From contig CAJNOP010000080.1 of assembly GCA_905250075.1 (NCBI GenBank), positions 310,001-374,000 of the forward strand: DNA of 64,000 nt, read 5' to 3'. Positions 39,033 to 51,500 of this stretch are shown here, in pieces (the stretch's first letter is position 1; every line of letters begins with the position of its first letter). The notes below the pieces were generated by a model that was not told the origin of the DNA, ran no database searches, and worked only from the letters and a program-made list of their open reading frames with translations. Origin of the DNA: Rotaria sp. Silwood1. Its lineage: Eukaryota; Rotifera; Eurotatoria; Philodinida; Philodinidae. The position numbers and the translations under genes are program-made.

Positions 39033-42000
39033 ATGGCCATCGATTCTGAAAAACAAGTTTCATCATCAAATGCAACAATAGTTCGTATTGTTGATAACAT
39101 TAAAAAAAGTGCATCTGATTCATGGCATTATCGTGGGTTAGAACTTTCAAATGAAATGCTTGTTGTACTTATAAGTCATCCAAATATTGATAAAGCTGCT
39201 GCTGCACTCGATGTTTCAATTGGTAGTTTAGCTGATCCACGAGATGTTTCTGGTATTGCACATTTTCTTGAACATATGCTATTTATGGGTAGTTCAAAAG
39301 TAGGTCTTTCTTTACATTCACCAATAGTGTGAATTCTTTGGTAAATTTGTCTGTTGTTTTTTTTGCTAGTATCCAGGTGAAAATGAATATTCAAAACTCA
39401 TAGAAGGTAATGGTGGTTATTCAAATGCATTTACTAGTCCTGATCATACAAATTATTATTTTGATATTAATCCAAGTTTATTACCCGATGCACTTGATAT
39501 GTAAGTTGTATCCTTTGTTTATATATGTATTTATGTTAATGAAATGAATGAATTTTTTTTTTCTATGTCGATTCAGTTTTGCTCAATTTTTTATTTCGCC
39601 ATTGTTTGCTGCATCATCAACTGATCGTGAATTAGAAGCAGTTAATTCTGAATATGAAGGAAATTTATTTAAAGATATATGGCGTATAGCTCAATTAGAA
39701 AAATCTACATCAGATTCAGAACATCCATATTCAGGATTTTCTATTGGCAACACAGAATCCTTAAGAACAATACCTAAACAACGTGGAATTGATATTCAAG
39801 AAGTACTTCTAAATTTTTATAAAACTCAATATTCATCAAATCGAATGAGTTTAGCTGTCCTTGGCAATCGTATGTTATTAGGCTCTCTATTTTTGACAAA
39901 ATTCTGTCGGATAAAATGACCATGCTTTATTTGAAAAGCCAATTATATAACTTTGTAGAACGATTTGTGGCGCATCAAATGATATAGAGTACATAACATC
40001 TTCATCATGTCTTAGTGTTGTGAAAAGTCATATACCAGTTGAGGGATTTTATAGCAATTGAGAGTAGTATGACCAAATATAGAAGACTCACTATGTTTCC
40101 AAACCAACCTGTATAAAATTTTGTTTATAGTTGATTGAATAGAATTTTATCTAGCCTTCAGTCGTGTAGACGAATGCTACTCTCACCTTAACTTTCTCCG
40201 CCAGAAAAACTTCAGCATTTTGCTATTGTCTGTAATTTTTAGCTTTTATAATATTTTCAATACTTTGAAATTGTGTACCATCAAACTTCCGAAGTATATT
40301 AATTGATTATTTTATGAATACAAGTGTATCATTGCCCGAACGTCCGAACAATACCTCTGAGTAGCTGAATATAATTATAGTATAGAACTCTAACTAATAC
40401 AATATAGGTTCAGTCTCTTATGAGAATAGAAAACTACGTGTTCTCGTACTTTTCTGCAAGTGTCTGAAAGCAAGAAACTTTTTCTATCTTTTTCGGAAGA
40501 TTCAAATATGCCAAATGACAGAACATGATGAATTTATTATTAATAGATAGAAACTTATTCACTTAAAAATTACTTATCTCAAAACCCATATGCTTTTCTG
40601 TTCTTAGGAACTGACAGGTTGATTTGACCATGGTGTGCAATAATTCAGAAGATAGTCAGCCACTATCTTTGGTCGCCTTGGTTCTCAGGATTAAATTTAG
40701 ATGGTTGAAAACCAGATGAAGCTCTCTTGAATTAAATTTAATGAATATTCTATATAGATAGATTTGTAGACATTTAGAGTCGTAATATTTAGTTATATTA
40801 CCTGCAATTGATATAATATCTGTAAGTGATATTTTGAATGTCAGAATACTAAAACTTAATAACACAATTTTCTGTATGCCATCGATGCGGCATGAGTTAC
40901 TCTCTGATGTTGTATAAGTAGTTTTTCAAATGAAGGATTATCATCTCATTCGACACAATTCTTTAAATAAAAATATTTTTTTCTTTCCTTTAGAATCCCT
41001 TGATGAACTTCAATCACTTGTGATGAAGAGTTTTAAAGATATACCAAATAAAAAATTACAAAAACCAAAATATTCACCCGATCCATATGGTGAAAAGAAT
41101 CGAAAGGTTTGTTTTTATTAGACAACTTTTTTTGAAAACTTAATTTTGTTTTTGTTTCTACAGACAATATGTTATGTTGTTCCTGTCAAAGAAAGTCGTC
41201 ATTTAACAATAAATTGGGTTATACCTGATTATAAAGACTTATATTATTGTAATGTAAGTATTGATCATTTAACCAAGTTATCTTAATCTTCATATGTTGA
41301 AGAATATCTCGATTTCATTCAGCCTGAATCATATCTATCGCATTTGATTGGACATGAAGGTGATGGTTCACTATTGTCATATTTAAAACAATTGGGTCTT
41401 GCTATTGAATTATCATCTGGTGATAAAAATTCTGCACCTGGATTTAATTTTTTTACTGTTGATTTGGAATTAACTATCGAAGGATTAAGTAAATTAAATT
41501 TTGAAAAAAAGAAAGCGTTAATTATAACAAATTGTTTTGATTGTTTTTTGAAATTAGATCGATGGGAACAAGTTATTTATATTGTTTATCAATATTTAAC
41601 AATGTTACGTAAAGAAGGACCAAAAGAATGGATTTTTAATGAATGCAAAGTAATATGAGCATTCGAAATTTAAACAACAAAATTTTTTTTTTATACTTAA
41701 TATTTAGAATTTAAATGAAATGCATTTTCAATTTCGTGAAAAAGAACGACCGGATGATTTTGTTTCAAATTTAGCTGGTCGAATAAGGGTATTTTTTATT
41801 GAATTTTTTCTTCCTACATGTTTTTATAGACATGTTAAATGAACTTTGAGAAAGATTGATTTTAATCATTGTGAGTATTTACAGAAAATGTGTAAATCAG
41901 ATCGATGTAAATGTTATTTTCTCGACTGAGGCTAACTGTCGTTTTCCTTAGTATTTATTGATAATTAAGCGAACAATCATAGTTGGAGGCAATATTTGTT

Positions 42001-45000
42001 TTTTTCTGAAAAGTTTTTCTATGAAGATGAGCGAGAAACTTATTTCTAGTAGAGTCATTTTTGAACTTAGCGGTAATTACTGATCCGAACCATTATTAGA
42101 AAGAAACCGAAAACTCAATCATATATGTTGATTTATTTCGAAAAGAGAGAAAATTATGACTTGGCACATCTATCATTACGTAAGCCTCACATAGCTGTGG
42201 ATATTTTACATAATTATAGACAATTTAAGTTGTACGTTCCTTCCCATTTTTGAACTATAGAACTCGTTATGACAAGAGTTATCACACATCATAACTTTTG
42301 TTAAAGTTGAGTAAGTTGATCTCGTTGGGCTACACTTCTAAGTTAGTACATATGCCAAGAGTTTCAAAGATCTAGAATCAAGAGTAACTGAGATCACAGG
42401 GAGATACTTTCGATCAGTAGTATATTCCTTTATAACTTTGAAGAGTTCTCTAGCACCGAGAAAAAAAGCAGTTTCATTTATTGACAACTCGATATATACG
42501 AAAGCATAGGAATACATTTTAGATGACCCTAAATACACGGATATAAAACGAAAAACTTGAGCAATATTTTAACCTCTGACAAAACACTTGCCATCGAATA
42601 TTTACGAATTTGTAAAGACAGTTTACTATATTTAATCATATGATAAGAGAAAGTAGCGTTTCCATTCTTCGATTTTAACTAAAAGTAATTGATCATTTCA
42701 AATGAGACAAATATTCGGTAATTATCTAGCTGTAATTTAACATCATCTTCGATTATTAAATCTTCAAAAGTTGTTATAACTATTTTATCGACATATATCG
42801 CTAATAGTTCACCTTTAAAGCGAAAATTTGATTTAGAAGTTATCATAAGCAATGAAAAATCAGCTTTTATAAATAGTCACCATAAGTCCATAAAAATTAG
42901 ATAATGCATGATTTTTCATCACAAGAAATTTTACCATTAAGCAATTTTCATATATTTTTTTTTTGATTTTCTGTCCTACAATCTTTTTCCATATTTTCAT
43001 AGATTGTATGAATTACACTCAGACAATAACACTAATATAGCAGTACTAGTTGTTGTTGTTCTTAAAATCAATCTGGAAACTTTTCGAACTCTCTGTTTCT
43101 ATCTCAATGACAATACAACATATCTTTCACAGATATTTCACAATTGATTTTTAAATCTGCGATATATTATATTTGATTGGATGTTATGGAGTAGGAAAAT
43201 TCTTCTGTTTAGGATTATCCATTAATTGAATGTCTTTCTGGTGATTATGAAATGCGTGAATTTCGTCCAGATTTAATAAATAAAGTCCTCAATGAATGTT
43301 TAATTCCAAGTAAAATGAGGTAGAACAAAAAAAGTCACGAACGAAATATTTAAATATAAAATTTTCCTTTTTCATTAGAGTATTCATTACAAGTAAAGAA
43401 TTTGTATCAATAGCAACAGAAAAAGAAAAATGGTTTGGTACACAATATAAAAAAGAATATTTACCAGAAGAACTTATTCAAAAATGTGAAACATGTGATA
43501 TTATTCCTGAACTTCATTTACCAAAACCAAATGAATTTATTCCAACTGATTTTCATTTATATTCAAAAGAAAAAAGTTCCACACGACCACAATTACCAAG
43601 AAAAATTAAAGTCAAATAGAAAATAAATTCATTTTGTTGAAGGTTTTAAAATTTTGAATTGTTTTTTTTTTAAGGAAAATGAGTTTTATCGTCTCTATTA
43701 TACTGATGATTCATTTTATAAATTACCTAAAGCTTATCTTTATTTTGAACTTCGAAAGTATGATTGAGATTTATTTTTCTATGATATTTCATTTTTATAC
43801 TTATTCAATATTAAATTTAGTCCATTAGGAAATGTTGATCCAATACATTTTAATATGAATACATTATATGTTGAATTAGTTGAAGATTCATTAACTGAAG
43901 TTGTTTATCCAGCACAACTTGGAGGATTACAATATGAATTATCTGCTGTTAATTATGGTATTCAGGTAATTTTTATATTAATTCTAAATGAGGATAAAGA
44001 AAAATATATGATTTTTGTTTTTGTTTTAGTTAACCCTATATGGATATAATCATAAAATAAAAGAATTACTTGATACAATTATTGATCGCATGGTTAATAT
44101 TAAAATACATGCACAACGATTTGAAAATATTAAAGAAAAAGTAATTGAATGTGAAGGAATTAAAATTTTTGAGAAATTTATTCTCTAGGTTAAACGAGCA
44201 TTACAAAATTTTCGACGTGATGTTCCCTATCAAATGGCACATTTTGGTGTAACTTATTTAACAGCTGAATATCAATGGAATAAAGATGAATTACTTAGTT
44301 GTATTGACGGTAAATTTTCAAAAACAGATGATATTAGATTAAGAAATGCATCTTTTGCTTTGTTTTAAGGTATTACGATGACTGATGTCGAATCATTCAT
44401 TCCTCGAATGTTAAATCGTTTTTATACTGATTCATTAATGTATGGAAATTTAACAGAAAATGTAAGAAAAATAAATTTTTGTTTTATTTGATTTTATTAG
44501 AATTTTATTTTCATAGCAAGCTATAGAATATATGACTTCTGTTGTGCAAAAATTTCAAGAAAAACATTTCTATCAACCACTTTTTCCAAGTATGTGGTTT
44601 AATCAACGTGAATTAATATTACCTGAAGGTTAGTTTTATTTTTCTTTTGTATGACTGATAAAGTTTAAATAAACATTTTCTTGATTGTTTTTTTTTTGTT
44701 TTCGTAGGTTGTAATTATGCATACACGATGCTAAATGATGCACATAAATTACATGCTATTGAAATTTATTTACAATGTTTTCAACAAACATTTGAAAATA
44801 ATGCTTTACTTGAATTATTTTGTCATCTTGTTGATGAACCTTGTTTTGATCAATTACGAACAAAAGAACAATTAGGTTATGTTGTTAGTTCAGGTACACG
44901 TCGTTCACGTGGTGTACAAGGTTTTCGAGTTATTGTTCAATCTGCTCGACAACTCGGTTATGTTAATCACCGTATTGAATTATTTATTGATTCGATAAGA

Positions 45001-46674
45001 GTATGTATGAAAAAAATAAATAAATAACAAAATTCAAGAAAATATTTTCTTAGTCTCATAGGGAACATTAGTTTATGACATAAAAATAACTGCTATTTTG
45101 ATCTATTTGGTCATTAAGAAACTAAACATGCTTGAAAGGTGATGTATGAGCCACTTCGAAACAAAATATAAGAAATTTGAGTATGTTGAAAAAAAAAGAA
45201 GTCATCTGTACTAACTATTCTTGTTGACACATTATTACGTAGTATGAATTGACATGAGCAGAACTAGCGTGTTCTTATATAATGAAGTGAGTTCTCCAAC
45301 AGATTAATCGAGAATATGTGCATTATATAGACCCAAATGAGCTATGAATACTCTCAAGAGAGTTCATGCGCTTAGCTTATTGCCCCGAAGGCATGACAAT
45401 GTCGTGGTACTTTTAAAATGTGAATGCTGTAGTAACCGAAAAACTGATTTTAGAATGTCGACTGGAAACTGCATGAAAACAGAGCTATGTAAATGGCATT
45501 CTATTATCACAATTGATTCTTACTAAAGAAATAACAACAACATCTGAAATATCCACAAAAACCTACTCTAATTTAGATCTATCTCTATGCAAGGTTTCAA
45601 ATTGACATTCAAAAATCAGAATTTCTACTACTCCGGCATACATTTAAAAGTAATGTAAAAGTGTGACATCTCTCGAGCAATTATCTAAAGCCACGAACTC
45701 TTTTTCAGACTATTCATGCCTCATTTGTTTCTACAGAATGCATGTAGTCTTGATTTAGAATAAATTTTTCAATGTTGAGCAGTTCTCTCATAAACATGAA
45801 CGAGTATTCTGCGGTTAGAGACATGCGAGACCAAGTTTGCGTAGTTTAGATTTAGAACAAACTATTTCGAAATTTATTTGCTTAACGCCATAGAGTCTCC
45901 CTGATCAAGTCTCTATTTATGTTGCTTTAGAAAAATTTTCTTGAAACTACAAGAACTTAGTCTTACTGATCACTTTCATATTCATAACTTTTTCGATTTG
46001 CAATACAATCATATTGATATCGGATGATTTTTCTTAAAATGATTTATGTTTTTAATAGGAATATATATCAACAATGCCTGATGATTTATTTAAAAAACAA
46101 CGTGAAGGTTATATGGTTAAAAAAGTAGAAGTACCAAAAAAGATGCAAAGTCAAGGAAATAAATTTTGGAATGAAATAACAAATCATCAATTTTGTTTTG
46201 ATCGACGTAAGAATCGAGAAAAAAAAGTCAAGCATAAAAATATTCATAAATAAAACTTTGGATTTTTTTTCTTTTCTTTTAGCTCAACTTGAAGTTGAAA
46301 TTATAAAAACATTAGAACGTAATGATTTACTTCGTTTTTATGATCATTATATATCATTAAATTCAATGTATCGACGTAAATTAGCAGTTCATGTTAATCC
46401 ATCATCATTAGCACTTCAAAAACCAATTAATGAAACAAATACTGATGAAAATGAAGATGAACTAGATGCTACGAATGATGATGAGTTACTTTCTAATGCT
46501 GATGAAGAACATACTCAGGCAGAGACTACTGCAACCGCCAGTATCGATCATGAAGCAATAAAATTAACTGAACAACCAGTTGTAATTGATAATTTAACTG
46601 AATCAAAATTAAAAGGAACCGAACTCAATTTGCCTATAAAAGAACTCAATTTACCAAAAGTAAAACTACAGTAA
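39033..46674 (+). CDS. IDE: insulin-degrading enzyme (insulysin, M16A zinc metallopeptidase)
   Basis: Degrades insulin-sized and amyloidogenic peptides in a closed chamber (family knowledge). Nineteen exons: 39033-39299, 39370-39500, 39577-39869, 40994-41106, 41164-41253, 41323-41488, 41558-41649, 41708-41788, 43213-43319, 43379-43610, 43675-43757, 43821-43965, 44030-44140, 44189-44309, 44370-44461, 44517-44628, 44708-45000, 46059-46206, 46283-46674; 1022 residues, close to the animal norm. The inverted zinc motif HFLEH is at residues 77-81 and the third ligand Glu at about 158 (ELEAVNSEYEGN), the expected spacing. The C-terminal half keeps FDQLRTKEQLGYVVSSG, carrying the substrate-binding Arg and Tyr. 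A lineage-specific acidic tail (EDELDATNDDELLSNADEE) ends the protein. Introns 3, 8 and 17 are 1.0-1.4 kb; intron 17 hosts a dispersed inverted repeat. The first member of a four-gene same-strand run. Confidence 0.95.
39870..40993 (+). other. IDE intron 3
   Basis: An intron of 1.1 kb, AT-rich; I see no gene, RNA or clear repeat in it. Confidence 0.5.
41789..43212 (+). other. IDE intron 8
   Basis: An intron of 1.4 kb, AT-rich; no supported gene or clear repeat. A 66-codon minus-strand frame at 42338-42538 is judged chance. Confidence 0.5.
45288..45791. repeat. dispersed inverted-repeat element, copy A (IDE intron 17)
   Basis: An imperfect palindrome with axis near 45530 and arms of about 240 bp. 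GCTATGAATA (45341-45350) pairs with TATTCATGCC (45711-45720), and the region around ACTGATTTTAGAATGTC (45445-45461) pairs with GACATTCAAAAATCAGAAT (45604-45622). The terminal part AATCGAGAATATGTGCATTA, followed by the CCCAAATGA block, is shared with the element at 62530-63098, so the two are one family. No protein is encoded. Confidence 0.82.
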
Positions 46675-46988
46675 AAAGAAAGAAAAATATAAGGAATTTT
46701 TTTTTATTTCTAATAGGTGGAATGGATTGAAAATATACATATGTGGAAAAGTAAATTACCATGTTATCCACTGGCTCAATCATATGACAAAATTGACGTA
46801 CCTGTTCTTTGTAAACTATAAAGAACAGTTTTTTCATAATCATATATTTGCTTTTCTTAAAAATCACATATTATCTTTTAATATTCCTATAATTCTTCGA
46901 TTCTTTCAAGCAAAATTGCTTTTCTTTCTTTTTTTTTTATTTAAGATAAATATTCTTTTTTTCAACATTTAATTAGGAAAAATATAAA
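46675..46988. other. short spacer between IDE and PSMB1
   Basis: A 314-bp AT-rich spacer. A pyrimidine-rich tract followed by AG at 46974-46975 lies 13 nt upstream of the PSMB1 ATG and could act as a trans-splice acceptor. Confidence 0.45.
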
Positions 46989-48453
46989 ATGGTTAAAGAA
47001 CATAGCTGGTATCCATATGAATTTCAATCCGGGTAAGTTTTGGTGTTTGATAAAAGTTTTATTCAAAAAACCTGTTTTTCTATAGTACAACAGTTGCTGT
47101 TGCCGGTGACGATTATGTTGTTGTTGCAAGTGACACACGTTTAACAGAAAATTATTCAATACAATCTCGTACACATAGTAATGTGTATAAAATGTATGAA
47201 TCTAAATATCATAACTATATTTCTTACTATTTCCTTTTGTGAAACACGATATAGACGGACTATGAAACTTTGCACTTCCACACAGTGTGCATCTATGTGA
47301 GCATTTGGCTAAAAATTAAAATTTCACTTTTTCAAGATTAGGAAATAGACTTTGAAATATAGTCTATCTGATGATTTAAGTAATTTTCTTATAAACCTCA
47401 AAATAACTGAAAAAATAGTTGCCTAAATATTACCTTGAAAATTGTTATGTCATCCAAAATAATTGATAGCTGACAAAATTAAGCTGTCTGCCAGAGAAAT
47501 CAAGTATATGCTTTTGAATCTTCAAATCAAACTCTATACAATGATAAAAAAATTCTTTTATTTGCACGTTTAGATTCTGAGGGAAAACAAAGAATAATTT
47601 TTTCTACAGCATCGTCTAAACGGCTAGCTCTGTAAAATTATTGTTTATTAATAACACCTGGTTATGATAAATGAGCTACTAATTGCATTTCTGGAGTGTG
47701 TAAGTAAAAGGCTAATGAGGAAATATGCCCGAAAATATATAGAATAAAACGATCTCCCTATGATAAGCAACAGCAACTACATCGTGTTTCACATTTTAAG
47801 CTCATAGAGATTGATCTAACACTTTTTTATTGTAGGCACAACAATTCGTTACTTTTATCAACAGGTTTTCTTGGTGATGTACTTACACTTAAGAAAACAC
47901 TTGAAGGTCGTATTAAGGTTAGTTTGTAGTAAAGAATAAGTTTTCGACTACAAAAAAAAAATACGAATGTTTTTAGACATATGAATATACTCATAATAAA
48001 CCAATATCAACTCCGGCTTTGGCTCAAATGATTTCTATTATGATGTATGGTCGTCGATTTTTTCCTTATTATACAAATACAGTTATTACTGGTTTGGATA
48101 CTGATGGTAAAGGTTGTATTTATGCATTTGATCCTGTTGGTTCAATGACAAAACAACTTTATGCATGTGAAGGTAGTGCTATGCCACTTATTTTACCAAT
48201 ACTTGATGCAAATGTAAGTTATGTTAAGAATTTCATTTAATAGTTTTTGATTTATATTTTTTAGATTCTTGGTAAAAATACATCAAAACCAGGTCAAGTT
48301 AAGCGAACAAAAGAAGAAACTGTTAAAATGATAAAAGATATTTATATGGCTGCATGTGAACGTAATGTTGAACTTGGTGATGGTGTTGTTATTCATACAT
48401 TAACCAAGGAGAAAGGCATTGAAACTGATGTTCATCCATTACGCAAAGATTAA
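46989..48453 (+). CDS. PSMB1: 20S proteasome subunit beta type-1 (beta-6)
   Basis: A structural, non-proteolytic beta subunit of the 20S core (family knowledge). Five exons: 46989-47032, 47086-47193, 47836-47917, 47977-48213, 48265-48453; 219 residues against about 240 in mammals. The shortfall is the N-terminal propeptide, reduced to about 15 residues before the conserved TTVAVAGDDYVVVASDTR. Other landmarks are MMYGRRFFPYYTNTVITGLD, GKGCIYAFDPVGS and a C-terminal VELGDGVVIHTLTKEKG. The first nine-tenths match beta-6 without gaps once introns are removed. Intron 2 (47194-47835) is the only long intron and holds a candidate insertion. It lies 314 bp after IDE and 135 bp before MCMBP on the same strand, which is tight for this genome. 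Confidence 0.93.
47238..47793. mobile_element. candidate insertion with 17-bp terminal inverted repeats and a coding relic
   Basis: Within PSMB1 intron 2, TGTGAAACACGATATAG (47238-47254) is matched by CTACATCGTGTTTCACA (47777-47793), 16 of 17 complementary. TTTT lies beside each end, possibly a short target duplication. Inside, 47498-47635 is an open plus-strand frame of 45 codons then TAA, without an ATG but with coding-like composition (LLFARLDSEGKQRIIFS). I do not recognise the family. The repeat match could be chance in AT-rich DNA, but 16/17 with a CG-containing core makes this less likely. Confidence 0.5.
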
Positions 48454-48569
48454 ACCACATGAAACAAAAGACTAGAATCATAAACATTTATTGTTAAAAA
48501 AATTTGTTTTTTTCAGTTTCTTATACAAGAACTTTAAACTTAAAAATTTTCTTTCTTTTTCTTCATCTA

Positions 48570-48588
48570 TCAGTTTTTTTTATAGATA
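48570..48588 (+). promoter_or_regulatory. candidate trans-splice acceptor before MCMBP
   Basis: A polypyrimidine tract ends in TATAG (AG at 48584-48585) only 3 nt before the MCMBP ATG and about 130 bp after the PSMB1 stop. Bdelloid rotifers are known to trans-splice a spliced leader onto many mRNAs. The site could also be an ordinary 3' splice site of a 5'-UTR intron. Confidence 0.4.
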
Positions 48589-51500
48589 ATGCCTTTTATC
48601 GAAGATTGGATAACGCATCCGATGACAATTATCAATCGGTTGCATGGTAATATTCCTTTTTTTTATTATATTTTTAAAAGTATTCAGATTTTATTTTATT
48701 CAGAAAAATCTCCAAGTACATTTGAAAATGACGTACGAAATTATTTTCAAACACATATCAACAATCCTGATTTATATAAAGAAATTCCATCATTGAATGA
48801 TCATCATGATGAATGTTCATTACCATCTGGTTGTCTTGTACGTTATCGAGCTATGGTACAAGATATGGCTGATGATGAAATTTATTGTAGTATGTTTTGA
48901 AAATTTTATTTAAGTCAACATTTCGCGACTCTCCTTTCACGTTTCTCGTAGCAACGTAGGAGGCAAAGCTAATGGTGTTTGATAGACATGTGCCCAAACT
49001 GTTTGTGTTGTTTTTCGCCTAAATAAAGAAAAATGCTTTTAGCTACTGAATCAGGTGACAAAAAAAATTCCGTCATTAGAAAATTGAAAGAGGAACGTGA
49101 TGTTAGAAAGTGTCAAAAGAAGAATTTCGACAAGATTGCTAAACTATGCATTAGAGTTAATGAGAAACCTGTTGTTCAGTTTTCTTTCAATCTTTTACTA
49201 AACTGAACAGTTCATTGCGTTGTTCTTCATTTTGTTGTCAAAGACAAACATCCTTCTATATTTATAGCGCGATATTTTACTAGTACAGTTGTCAATCGAT
49301 GAGCTAAGTTTCGAAATAATCAAATTCTCATGTTAGATTTGTTTGCATGTGTAATCATTAGGTATTTTTCGATAGTAAACGAAGATAACAGGTGTTAGCC
49401 TTCTCTCTTCGCGCTCTGTAGCAACGAAAAAAGGCGCGGATTAGCACTAACAACAAGTCTTAGACTATTCTAGAACACTCTAAATCCTTTTTCGAGATAC
49501 GTTTGCGAACAGAGTCCCCAATCGTATTTGAGAGTGGGATAGATGGAAAGTTTGGTAGAAAGTGTGTTCGTTCGACTTTCTAACAGAAATTGAACAGACA
49601 ATGCTGAAACAACTAACTTTCTATTATGCTTTGCATACGGAAAACGTACAGACATAAATTAGCGCACCGGTGAAAAAAAAGCAGAAATAAATAAGACAGG
49701 TTGTTTTCCTGACGATCAATGATTCTTGGAAGACAACTGATCTTTTAGAGATCTTTTAATTCAAGTATAATAAGGCTAAAGAACACCTGTGAGTTTCACG
49801 CTAAAATCTTGCAGGAAAGAGTAGGGTAACGATGATGCGATAACGCTTAAGATAATATTGAACTGTTGTTTATATTGCTAAGAGTTTTTGAAAAAGGAAA
49901 TTCGAAGATATTCCTGACATCTTTCTAATTTAGAAGAAGCGGGTCGTTATGCTAAAGTGAAATTAAGTCTTGGTAAAGAAGAATTAGTGTTGGGCTAATG
50001 GAGCTATTCATAATTTAATGCATTGGTAAAAGGCTATTGGGAGTTATGACACGTTCAACCACAAGTGAACATATCGTCAGTGCAAGTGGAAGAATTTCGC
50101 AAAAGAGAAGATAGAATTGAGCAGCAACATTGTTAATGACATTTTATTGTTATGATACTTTTGAAACTTGACAATAATTTTTTTATTTACTTAAAGTTGG
50201 AATTCAATAAAATATGCTGAAACATACTGAAGAAAACTTCATGTTGATACGTGCAAAACCTGGAAAGTTTACTGGTGGGATAGAGCAAGGGTCTAAAAAC
50301 CGCTGTAGGATAGCGTGTAGTATACGAATTAGTCTTACTTTGCAGAACTATATTCCACATGTTCGTTCCAGTGGAGCTTTGCTGACTAAGTTTTTTTGTT
50401 AATTTAAGCTCACTATAAAGTTCGATCGAATGATCATCATCAAGTTGAAATTGAAAAATCGGCTAAGTATATGGATTTATTTTTATGTCCAGTAAGTAGA
50501 ATTTTGTTTTTGTAATTTTATTGATGAATTTTACTATGTTTTCTTATTCTCTATAGCCTGGATACACTATTATTGAACAAGAACCACCAAGAGAAAATTT
50601 TCGTTCACGTCAATGTTTTTCATGTATTCCTATTCCAAATGAAACTCAATGGGTTAAAGATAATTATCGACTTCATTTTGGTGAACAATTTACAATGCAA
50701 AAACGGTAAGAAATTTTTTTATTAATCTTTATTTATTTAGCAAAAATAATTTTCATTGATTAGATCAATTAATGATCAAGATAATATTCAACAATTATTA
50801 TCACCTCTTAAACGATTAAAAACCACAACATCTATGGAAACAAATAATGATAATAATGAAGCAATAGTAAAAGTAGAACCAGTGAAAACAATTTCAAAAT
50901 CTAATCATATGGTTAAGGTAATGTATACAAACGAAAAAAAAAGAATTTAAAGTTTTTTCTAAAGAAATTTTCTCTTAATAGGTGTACGATACTACCGAAG
51001 AAATCTTACTCAATACATTGGTTGAATTTATTGGAATTTATTATGATCATTCTGTTATCAAAGCTGATAGTATTCAATCAATGTAAGTTAATTACTGAAT
51101 AAAAGTTTAAAGAGAATATCAATAATAATTAGGTTTATAACGAACAGTGAATTTCTCGACTACTCCATCGTTCAGAGTTTATTTCTGATTACCATATGAA
51201 TAAACTACGAAAGGATAGATTGTAACTGTTTAATTGACCACAAACAAATAGTTATTATGCAACATATGTTTCCAGAAAAGTCTAACGAAGGAACAAAGCC
51301 AACTGCTTAATACTTACTAATCCCATATATAAAAATTTCAGCCTATGATAAGTAGAGATGGAAAGCGAGACATTTATCAGTGTCCCAACGATGATAGAGA
51401 ATATATTGACAAAAAAAAAACAGTCGGTAACATGCCCAAAAGCTGATTTGGGACGTTGAAAGTTTTTAGAAACCAAACATTTATTTTTCTGTGTAACAAC

